Counted from the first letter of the stretch, positions 12,060-25,080 are shown. The stretch is 64,000 nt of DNA from Thuidium tamariscinum (GCA_947034885.2 OX344754.2:17998501-18062500); one strand, 5' to 3'. The notes: generated by a model not told the origin, from the sequence alone. A program made the numbers and translations.

Positions 12060-12430
12060 GGGATAGCTCCCTCACCATCCACTCAAAAGATCCCACCTAA
12101 TTTATTTTTTAATTTTTATTAATACAACTCCCCCCAAAAAAATTAAATTTAAATTTAAAAAGAAATCTTCCTAGTGTTTACAAAAATAAATAATTCACAA
12201 GAACAATTTGAATTAATTCAGTGATTTAAATATGAATTAAATTAATTTTGGTACCCCTCCTCCAACCATACTTATATTTCTTAGACCAACTTGAAAAGGC
12301 AAACGATATGGGTTATATATTTTGTATCTGTATATTGTATATCATATCCGGTATCTTGTATAATGTATCTTATATATAATATACCATATTAGTATTAGTA
12401 TCCGTATCAATATCCATATTAGTATGCCAC
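12060..12430 (-). repeat. Element M-like repeat, inverted copy
   Basis: The order is a run of CCCCTCC and AT-rich text, then GATATGGG, then about 110 bp of degenerate TATC/GTATC minisatellite (12305-12425). This mirrors element M at 531-1151 on the other strand. Confidence 0.45.
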
Positions 12431-13047
12431 AAGATCCAATGGCCAAGATCGTTTCCAATCAATTGTGGATGTTTTTTGAAGATCAACGACATCTGAGAAG
12501 GGAGAAAAAAATTTCTTCAAAGAGATCAATGGCTCCTGGTTTTTCGAAAGGTGTGTGTGTGTGCTAATGCTACATTCCTGTAATCGCAGGAGATAGTATG
12601 TCATGTTTAATTGGCCTCATACATGCCACATTTCTAAAGTCGATGAAGATTTTTAGCAAAAGATGCCTCAAAGATGCCTCATAGATTTCCAAATTGCCTT
12701 AGCTATCCTAGAGATTTAGGATTGCATTACTTTGGATCTCGAAACCCAATCCAGAAAAAATGTATACATTCACACTAAGAATATATTATCATACCTTATA
12801 TCAAAATTTCTTGAACACTTGGCCAAAATTGACTTCATAGGAACCTACCCAAATTTTCAATTGTCCATTCAATGGACAAATATTATTTTAGAGGTTGAGA
12901 CAATAACAACATTGATTTATACAAAGCATTTTCACCTAAGCATTGGATCTTTTGATCTTAATTGGAAGTGCATTTGGCAAAAGATAAGATTAATTGTAGT
13001 CTAACCTTTTACCTTCATCATTAAATGCACTGCAAGATCATTTATGA
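12431..13047. other. AT-rich stretch, nothing recognised
   Basis: A short GT run lies near 12552-12562 and there is a 90-codon open frame at 12732-13004 with no recognised similarity. I see no supported gene. Confidence 0.4.
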
Positions 13048-13381
13048 CATAAGAGGATTTTCAGCTCCTGTACAAGACTGCGAGTTCCCAAACGCTGGGA
13101 ACGCGATGCTGATGTGGTCGAGCGACTGCCATGTCAGAAAATACTATTTTTTAAATTAATTATTAATTAATTATTAAATATTTTAAAAATACTTTTTTGA
13201 AAAAATAATTATTTTTTTAAATCATTTTTTTGCTCTTTAGTACATTATGAAGTTTTTTGGAATTTTTTTTTTTTTCAAAATTCAAAAATTCAAACCAGCA
13301 GGGGGCTAGTCTGCAGCAATGGGAACAATTTCGGGGAACACCCCTGAAACGGTCTTCTGGGGGCCCAAAAATCCTCTTATG
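13048..13381 (+). mobile_element. MITE-A copy 3 (334 bp), best-preserved
   Basis: Ends are CATAAGAGGATTTTCAG and AAAAATCCTCTTATG. Internal blocks are intact: GTTCCCAAACGCTGGGAACG (self-complementary), GATGCTGATGTGGTCGAGCG, then an AT core, CAGCAATGGGAACAATTTCG, and CTGAAACGGTCTTCTGGG. CpG sites remain here where other copies show TpG or CpA, so this is probably the youngest copy in the window. Confidence 0.85.
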
Positions 13382-15415
13382 CATTTTTTAAGGTCTTGAT
13401 CTTTAGATTTTGGAAACATTAATAGGTTGAAAGGGATTTAGGTATGATAGCAACTCAAGGGCCAATACCTAAATTCTAGAATTTTAGCGTAGGAAACATT
13501 AGTTTCAATGACTTTGTACTTGCAAAGCCCATCTTTCAAAAACATTATAACAAAATTTATGTGTCTCAAGATTTAATCAAGATGACAAGTTTTTTTGAAA
13601 TTTAGTTGAAAATCCATCAATTAGATTCAAATACATGTTGTTTTTTTTTGTCCATCTTTTTTGTATTGAGAACAAAAAGACCAAATGGACATAACTTTGT
13701 AACCATTAATTCAAATTCTTTGAAGTATGTCTTGCATTCAAGACAATACTTGCATGCATCTATGAACAAAATTCCAACTCCATGATCAAAAATTTTTGAT
13801 TGCAATTGCTTGCTCAAATTTGATAAAAGCCTCCAATTTACCACTCAATCATTTAAGGTTTTTAAAAGCAATGTTTCAACTTGTTGCCTAATTTACCTCT
13901 TTATCTCTAAGTTTGTTTGATATGTTCTATGTGCCACTAAATTTGGATGTTAACCATCTTTCAAAAATGTAATGACTTGTCTTTAATTATTCATATAATT
14001 ATCAATTCTTCCAGAATATTTAAAATTATTTTGAATTTTGAAGAAAAACCATAGAAATTTTTACTAAATATTTAAAATTCTTAAAAAATGTAAAAATTTA
14101 ATCAAAAATATATTAGATAGGATACAAATTAAGGAGAAGCCAATTTTTCTTGTCAATCTATAATTTAAAAAAATTTAGACAATTGTTGGAGGTTCAAATA
14201 TCAAATTTCAATAAAATATTTGGTGAGGTTGTAATTTAGATCAACAACATGAATTATAAGTTGCCAAAATACACAATAAAGACATCTATTGTGATATATA
14301 TATGGCATTAAACATCTTTATGTAAGAAATTATTAATGCTTGAATTAGGGAATTTCTACTATTATAAATTACAAACACATGCAAAGAATCTTTAAAGAGT
14401 TGGATTAAAATTGTCTTTCAACAATATTGTAGATTGAAATTATCTATAATATACCTTCTAGCATCATTGACTTCTTAGGTTTAAATGAATGTTTCAATAG
14501 ATTGCAACAACTTATCAAGGATAGTTCACAAAATTTAGATTAATTAATACCCTCTAAAGGATAGAAAGGATTTTAGGTTTTGAAAAGGTCAATTCAATTG
14601 ATCATGTTGTATAAAATAAAATTCTATAGAAGCAATGCTTTATGCAACCAGAATCAAGGAAGAGTGTTATACATGCTAGTCAAAATATTAATCAAATTGA
14701 ACCCAAAATGTTCCTAAATGACCTATTCAAATTGACTTAAAACAAATATAAGGTCCAAACTAAACTTTTCCGTCCTTTGGAGATTAAAGTTGTTCTGAGC
14801 CATCTAGTCAAGTTAGCTCAATTCCTTAGAAACTATTTTTATAATTAATGGTTTGATAATATATTACAAACTTCAATAAAAGACAATTTCATTTTAATTT
14901 CACCTCTTCTTTAATTAAATTAGAATTTGAAATTATTTCATGCTTACAAACACAAAACAACAATAATAATAACATCATTTACAAATTTACAACCACATCT
15001 TTTAAATTTTAATTTTTTAGATTTTAAAATATAAGAATTCACAAGTTTGTAGGTATTATGATTTTAAAATTTGAACATTTCAAAAATTTTAATTTGGAGC
15101 ATGGTTTGCAAATCCTTCTATCAATACAAAACATAAAGTTATTCTAGGCCTTTCAAAAAATTTGAAATTTCATGCCTCTTAAAAATGCAAAACCAACTAC
15201 TTCATTTTTTTCCCCAAAATAGTTTCAGTTGCAAGTTTAAGTAATGTCAATAAAAGAATGTATCCAAATACCTTTTCCTTAAAAAATATTAAATTTTTTG
15301 TCTCTTGTAATTTTTTTGTTAGATCAAATTGTCCAATATATGAATCATTTTAATAACTTTGTACTCATTTTTGACAAGATTTTTTAAACTTTATTAATGT
15401 GAAGGGGGAATGTGT
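13382..15415. other. AT-rich stretch, nothing recognised
   Basis: About 2 kb of very AT-rich DNA. Short open frames such as 13617-13844 on the minus strand have no recognised similarity. No bounded repeat was found. Confidence 0.4.
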
Positions 15416-15743
15416 CATAAGAAGATTTCTGGCCATTTAGAAGACTGCAAGTTCCCAAATGTTGGGAATGTTGTAGGAACATTGGGAACACTATGTTGAT
15501 GTGGTTGAGTGACTGTCATGTCAAAAAATACTAATTAATTAATTATTTTAATATTTTAATAAATATTTTAAAAATTATTTTCTTGATTTTTAATAAATTT
15601 TGAAGTTTTTGGGAGAAAAAAATTTAATTAAAATTTTCAAAATTCAAAAATTCAAACTAGTAGAGGATTGGTTTATAGTAGTGGGAATAGTTTCAAGGAT
15701 TAACCCTGAAACGGTCTTGCAGGGGCCAAAAAATCCTCTTATG
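15416..15743 (+). mobile_element. MITE-A copy 4 (328 bp)
   Basis: Ends are CATAAGAAGATTTCTGG and AAAAATCCTCTTATG. The internal order is as in copy 3, but CpG sites are largely changed to TpG or CpA (GTTGGGAATGTTGTAGG). This is the signature expected of old, methylated repeats. Confidence 0.82.
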
Positions 15744-16075
15744 TGAAAATAAACATTATGAATAATTAAAAAAGATGAATCATAATCATTAGTAATTACT
15801 AAATTATGGATCTCTTCAAAAATAAAAAATGGCTACTATAGTGAAGATATTGTAGTGAGTACAATATGCCATGTGGCTCTAAAATTGTTCTAAAATTACC
15901 ATTTTAATAGCATTGAGTGAAAGTTAGAAAAAAAACATTTTTAACCATGTATTATTTTTCTATAATACTTTGAGAATGTGTGGAAAGAAATTCAATTCAT
16001 TTGGCTTTTGAGTGTGAGATATGAGTGTTGAAATACTTGTATAAACTTGGGTTGTGTACATTAAGAAAATGACCT
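15744..16075. other. AT-rich stretch, nothing recognised
   Basis: A 330 bp spacer between MITE-A copy 4 and foldback F2, with no recognisable content. Confidence 0.4.
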
Positions 16076-16820
16076 TTAACCCCTAAAGCCCTGAGCTGTG
16101 TTTTTTGGCAACATAGCGATTTTGGGCAATTCACTATGAATGGAGTTTTCATTTTTTTTTCTTTGAAATTTTTATGCAAGATGTGCCCAAGGAGTAGCTT
16201 TAAGGCCCAACAATTTTCATAACTTTTGACTTTGTGCTTAAAAAGTTATGGCATGATATATTGTTTTCTTTACTTGGTGGGGGAGTTGGACAACAAAAAG
16301 AACTTCTTTAAATTTGTATTTATTTAAAAAAATTGAATTTCAAGTTTATTATTTAGGTTTATACACACATGGGAAGCTTTGAATAATTCCATTTGGATTA
16401 AGGAGTCAAAAGTTATAAGAGATTTAAGTTTGCAGGTAGGTGTGGAGTCTTTGGAAAACCATACCTACCCGCAAACAAAAATCCCTCATAACTTTTGACT
16501 CCTTAATCCAAATGGAATGATTCAAAGCTTTCCATGTCTGTATAAACCTAAAGAATCAATTTGAAATTTCACCTTTTTTTTAAATTTAAAAAAAAAATTA
16601 GCTGCCCGGGCTATCCATCAAGTAAAGAAAACAACATATCATGCCATAACAATTTAACCACAAATTCAAAAGTTATAAAAATTGTTGGGCCTTAAATCTA
16701 CTTCTTGAGCACATCTTGTGTAAAAATTTTAAAGAAAAAAAATGAAAACTCCATTCGTAGTGAATTGCCCGAAAATCACTATGTGGCCCAAAAAACGTAG
16801 CTCAAGGCTTTAGGGATTAA
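16076..16820. mobile_element. TTAA-bounded giant foldback F2 (745 bp)
   Basis: The left end TTAACCCCTAAAGCCCTGAG mirrors the right end CTCAAGGCTTTAGGGATTAA. The arms (about 16076-16446 and 16459-16820) are near-complete inverse copies that meet at a loop of about a dozen bases, between GCAGGTAGGTGTGG and CCATACCTACCCGC. A transcript would fold into a hairpin of about 360 bp. Blocks such as GGCCCAACAATTTT and CATTTGGATTAA recur in F6 at 45265. It is non-coding; class tentative (piggyBac-like because of TTAA). Confidence 0.8.
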
Positions 16821-16902
16821 GAAGACACGCATGACAAACTTGACAACTAGCAAGTCTTGTCCAACTCATTTTTCTAGTCTATGTTCCCTACTTCCTTTAG
16901 TT

Positions 16903-17030
16903 ATAGTTAACCCCTAACTACCCAATTGACCATATATGGTCAATCTAAAATTTCAGGCCCATTTCTGAATGGGTAGTTAAATTTATGTGACCATTTAAAA
17001 AAAAATTGGGTAGCTTTAAAGGTTAACTAT
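16903..17030. mobile_element. Small foldback element (128 bp)
   Basis: ATAGTTAACCCCTAACTACC at the left is mirrored by GGTAGCTTTAAAGGTTAACTAT at the right. There is a self-complementary GACCATATATGGTC near the left end. It is probably a short derivative of the same TTAACCCC-ended group. Confidence 0.6.
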
Positions 17031-17795
17031 TGAGAACTTTCATTTTTCATTGAAAAAGTACATATTTGATTATTGAGAGATCTTCAAAGGCATACATGTA
17101 CTATAAGTGAAGTGTAAAGCTTGCCAATTTTACTTCATTTCCTAGCTTATGCAATTTCACTTAATTTGAGATCCAAAAAATTGTACATATCCATTTGCTT
17201 TGAAAATGGTCCCAATGGAAAGAGGAAAGTGTTTTCATCATATTCACCATTGAAAATTTAAACATACAACTATTGATTTGGAGTTATTTGCAATTTCTAC
17301 TTATAAAAATAAATGCATTTCAACAATTGCAAGGTGGATTGTGTAATGAATTTAATAGATTTTTATGTGAAATTAAGTTTTTTAGAAGTGCATTTTAGTG
17401 TGCTAACACTTTTTGTAGTTGTTCATGTCACCTCAAATCCCCCAAAAAATTTACATGCAAATTTGAGAAACATTGTGGGAAAAGGTAGCATACTAAATAT
17501 AGAAAATGTATTCTTGTCTTGTTATAATCTCACAACTCCAATGCAATTTTGTGCTCAAAATTTGTGTACTTACTAATAAACAAGCTCTTTAAACATCTAT
17601 GTGGTTAGATTTTGGAAAAAAAATCAATTTGCTTCACTAGGGATGACTACAAGTCCATACACTTTATTCATAGCCAAAACACACTTGAAAAGGCTTGGGC
17701 ATTTAGGGGTTAATGAAAAAGAATTTACAATTTGTCTACTTATTTGTTTAACCACTTGACTTTTCTATTAATAAGGGCATTATCCAAAGTTGTCC
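17031..17795. other. AT-rich stretch with one orphan element end
   Basis: An orphan right terminus, GGCTTGGGCATTTAGGGGTTAA, ends at 17713 and matches the right end of F1. Its left partner was not found. An 87-codon frame at 17313-17576 has no recognised similarity. Confidence 0.4.
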
Positions 17796-18726
17796 CTTAG
17801 GGGGCACACTTTCACTACATTTGGGGGACTCACATGCGGTGGAGGGGTATTTTGGGGGGCCTATTTACCTCCTAGGTAACATTAAGAAGGCCCCAATCAT
17901 TACCTAATGTGGAAAAATCTCCTATGTAATCATCTATATCATTACTTATAATATGTAGGTCCATGCAAATTTTTTAGCCTATATTTTTTGTAAGTAAATA
18001 AACTAAATAAAAAATAATGAGAGAATAAAAGTGACAAGGAAAAAGTTCATAGAAAAAAGGTTTCAATTTCTAGCTCAACATCTTATGCAGTCTCCAACAA
18101 TGCTATGTTCAAGGTTTAGGAAATGCATTTTTATTTATTGAAAGAGCACTTTGAACATACATACTTTCAAATGCATTGACATATGAATGTAAACAATAAG
18201 CACACTTCAACACCAATTAGCATGAATGAATCAAACACAAAACATTAGAATTGAAAGCCACACTTTGAATTAGAGGCTATATGAAGAATTTGTTCAAAAA
18301 CACAAAGCTAAAGTCAATGAAAGTACTATATATGCAAAGTACTAAAAAAGTACCCTAAACCCAAAAATGCCTCCAAGAACTCAAAACACACAACAGCTAC
18401 CTACAAAACTCCTAAGTCCCTAAACCCTGAAATTGCACCTTTATTTGTTTACTATATTGTAACTCTAACGTAGTACTATATTGACCCTACTAAATACAAT
18501 TCCTTGGATCCAATTCTCTTGCCCCTAAATTACATGTATCTAAAAATTAATGGACCATATTTTTTGGCTACCTACATTACTTATAAAGGACTTGCCACTT
18601 TTCATGTCCCCTTCTTTATATGTATTTTTTAAAATAAATATTTATAAATATTACCCAAAATGAATTAAATCCACCCTATGTTCCACCGCATTTAGGTTCC
18701 TAATACACAGGAAGTGTCCCCCCGGG
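17796..18726 (-). mobile_element. hAT-like element B, copy 1 (~931 bp)
   Basis: The left end is CTTAGGGGGCACACTTTCA; the reverse of the right end reads CCCGGGGGGACACTTCCTG. Both ends carry a sub-terminal ATGCGGTGG. The outer ~250 bp on each side match copy 2 at 25081-26128 in the opposite orientation, while the interiors differ. No clear target duplication remains here; copy 2 has a clean one. Confidence 0.75.
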
Positions 18727-20270
18727 ATTTCCAATAGACTTTTGACACCCATAACTTTTAACTTAGGTACCTAATTGGAAAAAATTAGGAAGCTTACAAA
18801 AGTTTTCATCTTTGGTATGAATTTCACTTCCATTCATTCAAAATTGACTTGATGTAAATCTATCTAAGCTTTTGAAGAGCTCTACGGGAACATAAAGAAT
18901 TTTTCAAGAAGTCAATGGGTTAATTTAGTAGAAAAAAAGTCTGCATCAACATTATTGTAGGTTGGTGACACAAAACATGTTTTTAATCAATGAATCTTAT
19001 ATCAAAGAAGTGGAAACTTGTCAACTTTGAGGTGCTAACTTCTAGAATTTATTTTTATAGGATGTATTTCTAGTGTGAAAATGCAAATGTACCATCCTTC
19101 ATGTTATAATTCATATAATTTTCCATTCACTTGTTCTTGCTAAATTGCAATGAAATCCAAACATCTTCTCAATGAAACCTTGCACTTCATTGAAACTTTT
19201 TAGTGATGCAGCAATGCATTTAGCTCCTTTCTAGAGTATCTAGAGTATAATTAGTTTGTTGTATTTTGAAAACTAATTCCTGCATACTTGATTCCTTCTA
19301 GAATTCAATAAAAATGTCTAAAATTCTTCATAATATCAAGACATTAGTTCTTAACATTTAATATAAAGAATGTATAGAACATATCATTTTAAGAAAAATT
19401 GATATTGAGAAAGTTCATCTAGATAATTATCTAATTGGAAAATCATAAACATTTTAGAGACATTTTAATTGACAAGGTAGATTTAGGTACATATTATGCA
19501 TTAATTTTAAGAATTTGCCTAGAATACACTCTTCATTCTACTTAATAAGCTTAGGTTTTACTATCACCACATTATTTAGCAATAGATAAAGGGGTTTGGG
19601 CACAAAGACTTATGATTAATTTAATTGATTTGACATGTACTAAAGTACTATGCAACCAATCTTCTCACTTCCCTTCCAACTTAGCTTGTAATTTCAAAAT
19701 CTACAAAAGCCATTTCTCCAATGTTAAAATTTTTTCCTTTGAGATTACAAACACTCATATAGATGCAAAATATCAAATACCTTTCTTTCAATACTTAGAA
19801 ACAATTTAATTGAGAGAACAAAGCAACTAAACTAAAATATATCTTTAACCTATAAAATCTCAAGGCCCCTTTTGCTTCAAAAAACATAAAACCCCTAAAA
19901 ATTGCCATTTCTGTTGTCGAGAGCAAAAACTTCACAATATGTCTTTTTTGCATATCTAACTCTAAGATCTTGTACTAGAATAGTATAAAAATTTGGAAGT
20001 ATAAATTTTGGAAACTTTTGCATTTAGATTCTAAGATATTTGTGTTTAAAGTGGAAAAAATTTAGTTTTGAGCACATTCTTTTAGTACAATATTTGATTT
20101 TAAATCTTCTTTACTTAAAAAAATGCAACAAGAAATTTATTTATATTTATTTATATTCAATAATTGAGGTGGAAGTTAAAAAAAAATAGTGTGATTTTCA
20201 TTCTTTAAAATATTCTTAGATAGAAGTTGGTATGAGATTAAAAAAAAATTAAATTGTCAATAGTTCTAAG
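18727..20270. other. AT-rich stretch, nothing recognised
   Basis: About 1.5 kb without a recognisable gene, RNA or bounded repeat. Confidence 0.4.
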
Positions 20271-20553
20271 CATTAGAAGAAATCTGAGGCCTCCAAAGGG
20301 CCGTTTTGGGGTTGTTCCCCGAAACTGTTCCCTAATTGTTGGCCGTTGTCAGGGTGGCATTTACCCCCCCCAAAAAAATTGGGGTCCTAAAATATGAAAA
20401 AAAGCCCTAAAAAAACTTTTTTTTTCAAATAAAATAAAATTTAATGACTTGGCACTCTCTCGACCACATCGGATTTCAATTCACGCAGCAGAAACTGCGT
20501 TCCCATAGGCCGGGAACCGACAATCTTCTAATGCCCTCAGATTTCTTCTAATG
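20271..20553 (-). mobile_element. MITE-A subfamily 2 copy (283 bp)
   Basis: It has perfect TIRs of 19 bp or more, CATTAGAAGAAATCTGAGG and its inverse. Inside are GTTCCCCGAAACTGTTCCC and CTCTCGACCACATCGG, which place it with MITE-A, but the ends are of a distinct type. The following ~200 bp are inverse to sequence near 27.87 kb (GGAATTAGTGTGTTTT), so this element appears to sit inside an older repeat. Confidence 0.8.
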
Positions 20554-22467
20554 ATGGAATTAAAACACACTAATTCCAATGTTGAGATCGTTGTGTCAAG
20601 TATACATAACCTTGTGAATTTTTTCTTGAAATTGTCAAAATTGTTTAAAAAAAAACAATTCCAACATGTTATTTTTCCAAGAAGTTTCTATAATTGCTGG
20701 AAAAACAAGAAGCCCAAAAACTTTCACATCACAAATCCAAATGGAATGAATTAAAGCTTAATATGTAAACAAAATATTGTCCATGAGAATTTTTTTAATT
20801 AAAGTTTATGTAGCATTTTTTCTATCCAATTTTATATGTTTGAGCTTATTGTTCTATAATTTTTGTTCTCATTCACCAATTGAAATTATATTCACAAAAA
20901 GCCAATGTGATTTCTTACCTTGATAAAAAAAAAAGTTAGAAATGACATCATACCTATAAAGTATTTTGTCCCCCATAATGACAATGAGACTTTATAAGTT
21001 AAAAAGTTGACACACAAGGGAAAATGACAAAGAATTTTTACACATTTGTAAGAATCAATGAAGCAAAGTGCAATGGTTGCATGACTTTGGAGGCACAATG
21101 AATGTTTATAAAATTTCAAGGTTCGAGGTTGTCATTCAAGTGATTACAAATCTATTGATACATACAAAAATAAAGATATTCCAAAGAGTTGAAAATAGAT
21201 GTACTCCAAATCAAGAATTGGTTCTTATAGAAAAAGAAATTGTGATGTTTTGAAGATAAAATATGTAAGGTGCAAAGCATCCATTATCATCAATGTCTAA
21301 ATATTAACTACTAAACATAACTTGTGTATTTTCAATGATGACACAATATATAAATTATTATTAGTAGAAGTTATTGGAAGGAGTAATCAATAAGTGTGAT
21401 TATGAGAATCCACCATTAGAGGGTTCATTATACTCATTTCAAGATATTGTTGTGTTTGGTTTATGTCTGAAATTATTGTTGGTTATCAATACACAATGGT
21501 CCTTTATTCAAATTTCAAACAATCTTTTTGCAATTGTTGTTAGTGGTAAAATAGTGGATGTTCATAGTTTATAATAGTGGTCTTAAAAAAAACTTGCAGT
21601 TAGGTGTAATTACTTAAATTTTCTTTATTGGTTGTAGACCAAACAACATAATAGTCTTGACCATTGCAGGGCCTCTTCTTTGCTCTCCTAAATGACTAAA
21701 GCTCTCAACAAAATGATTCATGTTTGAGCCTACCTAGTGGCTCTTAATTTGAACTTAATTATTCACAAGGTATATGATGAAGGACAATCCCTTTTGGCTC
21801 TGGAAACGTGGAAGAAGGGAATATGTAATTTTTCAATGCAATTCAAGATGAGACTCTACACAAATAGAAGCTACCCCAAGAATGCATGACATTATTGACT
21901 ATTGTTGAGGGCCTCCTTTTTGCTCTTTTGAATGAAAGAAGCCTCCAATAGAATAAGTCTTGAGTTGGCCAACACCAAATTTAGATTTAGATTTAGTAAG
22001 TCAACTGACTTAAGTTCAAAAATATCCAAAGAAGAATGATCCTTTCCGCCGTAGCAATGTAGGGGAAGGAAGTATGAAGTTTAATAATATTGTGATGCTT
22101 TGAAAAACTATTTTCCTCAAAAGAACAATCAATGTTTTAGAACAACATCTCTCCCAGTGTAGCTATTTTTTTCTAACAACAACCAAGCCAACATAACAAG
22201 GTCATAGTCCTCTTTATGTTCAAAAGGTATCATGCTATGTTAGATGCCCTAAAGAGACTTATTAGTTAACTTTAGGTTTAAACTTGGCCAAACAACCATC
22301 AATAAGACAATTTTATTTATTAAGTTGGTCCCATTTAAAAGAAATAAAAGGATGTTTGCTTCATGTAGGACATGAACTTCATACAGGTCTTTGCAAGGTG
22401 AATTTTATGTTTTGGAGGATAATTGTAAAAAAAACACTTGCCCCCTATTTTGTATTGAATCAACTTT
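20554..22467. other. AT-rich stretch, decayed repeat
   Basis: 20554-20760 is an inverted, decayed relative of sequence near 27.8-27.9 kb. The rest holds only short open frames without recognised similarity. Confidence 0.35.
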
Positions 22468-22625
22468 AAGGTAAATCATCCCATTATAGACAAAATGGGA
22501 GCAGACCCATTGCAGGTCAAATTGTATTCGTGGTGTCCATTGGAAGACTTGGATGTACACGACCACTAAAATTTGACCCGCAATGGGTCTACTCCCATTT
22601 ATTCTATAATAGAATAGTTCACCCT
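22468..22625. mobile_element. Short foldback element (~158 bp)
   Basis: GGTAAATCATCCCATTATAG at the left is mirrored by CTATAATAGAATAGTTCACC at the right, and inside GGGAGCAGACCCATTGCAGG is mirrored by CCCGCAATGGGTCTACTCCC. The arms of about 60 bp flank a GT/CC-rich loop. It is non-coding. Confidence 0.75.
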
Positions 22626-22779
22626 ACATTCTTCACCACCCCTCCTCATTCACAATTGGAGGGACTCAAATTCCAAATTCGATTTCAAAATTTCAAAATT
22701 TCATCATGGATGGCAAGTTAAAAATGACCCCTATATATGTTTTCCCTTAGGGATACATTCCCCTTCCTGCGGGACCTAC

Positions 22780-23900
22780 TTTGTATGACCACTTTAACGT
22801 CCTACCCAATGAGTTAAACGATGTTACCAAAGTCATCATAAAAGTTACCAAAGTCATCATAAAACAAACCAGTGCTTTTTTCCTGAAATTCTTTGAAACA
22901 AATGATGAGTTACCCAACCGGCCGGAATGCGGTGAATTTTTCAGAAGTTACTGCTGGTTGGTTCCGTTTCAAAAAAAGATTAAAAAAAATTTACTGGTTG
23001 GGTAGTACACTGCACTGGCTAGTAACTCCCAATAAGTCAAGTAAAGTTACCTCTTGACTTTGACTATTTTACTACGGCGGGTGCCTGCCCCTGACAAAAG
23101 TACTTCAGTAAGTTACCATGTGGCAGGCTCCCCTCCCTCCCTCCCTGGGGTAAAAGAATAATGCTCCCTGGGCTTGGCTTTGAATTTTGAAAATTTGTCG
23201 TGTTGGCAGAGCGAAGATCTTCTGGGATAAGGGATGCTCCATAACCTCCATACAGGCAGGGTAATGGCATTAATGGCAAGTATGCGGATGGACGGAGACG
23301 ACGCCCGGACCCTGACACCCGCACCCTGACACCCGGACCCTCCTGGCGGGCCCCAGGCCCCAGGCAGGGAGGTTTCAATTGTTTATTCAGACTTTTCCAG
23401 AGGCCGCCCTGTTTACACTGATCATTGGATCATTGGGTAATGTAGGAGTTCTTCTCGCTCGCTTACTAGTACTGGAAGATTCGAAGAAATTCATTATTGC
23501 AGTAACATTGGAAATGGCGAAATGCCCCCCCCCCCAAGAAAATTTTAAAAATGTTGGGGGACAGACATGTGACGGTCTTGGAAGCAATAAAATATGAAGG
23601 GTGAGGGAAGAATGGCCAAAATGGAAGTGCATCGTATCTTCCGCAAGTCAAAGCCGTCCCCAAAAAATTCCAAAAATAAGGTAGAATCACCTTTACCCGA
23701 TCGCTTAACCAATTGTGGAACAAATTGTGAGGGGTAGAACGATGTGGCTATGCAAATTTCTCCCATGAAGAAAGGGAAATATGAGGATTGCAAATTTTTC
23801 ATAATTTTATTCCTGAGATTGAAATTACTATGATTTTTGGAAGCCGAAAAGTGCTTTGAACCCATAGCGAATGTTTAGAGTCTTTCAATTCAGATCATAG
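22780..23900. other. GC-richer island, possible gene relic or captured host sequence
   Basis: This kilobase stands out from its AT-rich surroundings. It has a 21 bp two-unit repeat (GTTACCAAAGTCATCATAAAA, 22824-22865), a C-rich CCCTCCCTCCCTCCC block at about 23131-23146, and a tract of CCGGACCCTGACACCCG-type repeats at 23305-23345. A short coding-like frame follows on the plus strand (23379-23597). It includes a hydrophobic run such as LFTLIIGSLGNVGVLLARLL, but no family is recognised and the frame is not supported by splice sites on both sides. Confidence 0.35.
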
Positions 23901-24319
23901 CCAAGACTACTTTCCTACTTGGTACTTCCCACACACTTTATGACACTTTGGGATATGTATCATGACCTTTATTAGTCCCAACCTTAAAAATGGGAAAAAA
24001 ATACATTCCAAGTTTTGATTGGAAATCTCATTTTAGCCTTGGTTGGAAATAGACACATCCTATAGGTTGGGTATGGGTTTTTGGTCAGGAATAGGTGGTT
24101 CTACCTTAGATGATGGCTATTGCTTTTCAAATTTTTTGTATGGTGAAATTGAATGTTTAGGTATATATGCCAATTACATTTGGCAACTTGAACTAATTAT
24201 TGTTGAGGGACTTGTGAATTTCACCATGAGGTGTAGTATTTTCACTTCATCATAAGATGGATTTAAATAATGAATTTTAGGTAAATTTTTGAGATTCACT
24301 TTTTTAATCAAGAAGTACT
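23901..24319. other. AT-rich stretch, nothing recognised
   Basis: Spacer between the GC-richer island and a TTAA element, with no supported feature. Confidence 0.4.
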
Positions 24320-24548
24320 TTAACCCTTGAACGTTGCTATAGACATTTTGCATCCGATGAATGACAAAGAATCTTCCCTTATAGGATAGAACTACAACTA
24401 TTCATCCTTGGTATCCATGGTAGAAAGGGGAGATGTTCTACAATATTTTGATTTCTAATGAGTATATTTGGCTTATTCAAAGGAGATGATGTCACATGTA
24501 TCAAAATACATGACTTCCACGACCACTAGTCCATCGTTCAAGGGTTAA
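24320..24548. mobile_element. TTAA-bounded MITE F4 (229 bp)
   Basis: TTAACCCTTGAACGTTGC at the left is mirrored by CGTTCAAGGGTTAA at the right, giving about 15 bp TIRs that include TTAA. The interior is non-coding. TTAA followed by CCCTT is close to known piggyBac-type MITE ends; assignment by analogy only. Confidence 0.65.
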
Positions 24549-25072
24549 TCACAACCTTTGCACATACCTAAACTTTTAAAATGTAGATAAAGAGCAATGA
24601 TTTGTTTTGATAGCCAAAGATGCATTTTTTTCATTTGTCTATGATTTTTTGAAACTTTTTAAAAGGTATGAAAAATACTTAGCTTTTGGAAAATATAATT
24701 TTTAATTTATGTTTCTTCATGTCCAAGAGCAAAAGTTATGCCACAATAAACCTAAAATAGGTAAGTTTGGATAGCAATTTTTTTTAATATTTTAAAAATA
24801 TAAAAGATTTTTTTTGTCTTTGTAAAAAGATTCTATTCATTCCAAATAGATAAGTAATATATAAGTTGTGAAGCTTCTTGTTTTGCATGCAATTCTTAAC
24901 AAAATCTTGAAATAATATTCTATTGGTTTTAATTTTGAACTCAATTTTAACAATTTTTAATTAAAAAAATTTGTACATGTTTTAATTTGCTTTCTTGTAT
25001 AATTTCACTAATGCAATTGGTGTGTTTCAATTGCATTTTAGATCTTATAATTGTTAGGTGAGATTTAAGAGC
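24549..25072. other. AT-rich stretch, nothing recognised
   Basis: No gene or bounded repeat was found between F4 and hAT-like element B. Confidence 0.4.
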
Positions 25073-25080
25073 ATTAGAAG

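Noticed and set aside
9357-12062. The tandem duplication, satellite arrays or MITE series as a CRISPR array
   Set aside because: Units are hundreds of bases long and diverged, with no short identical repeats separated by unique spacers, and the window is eukaryotic.
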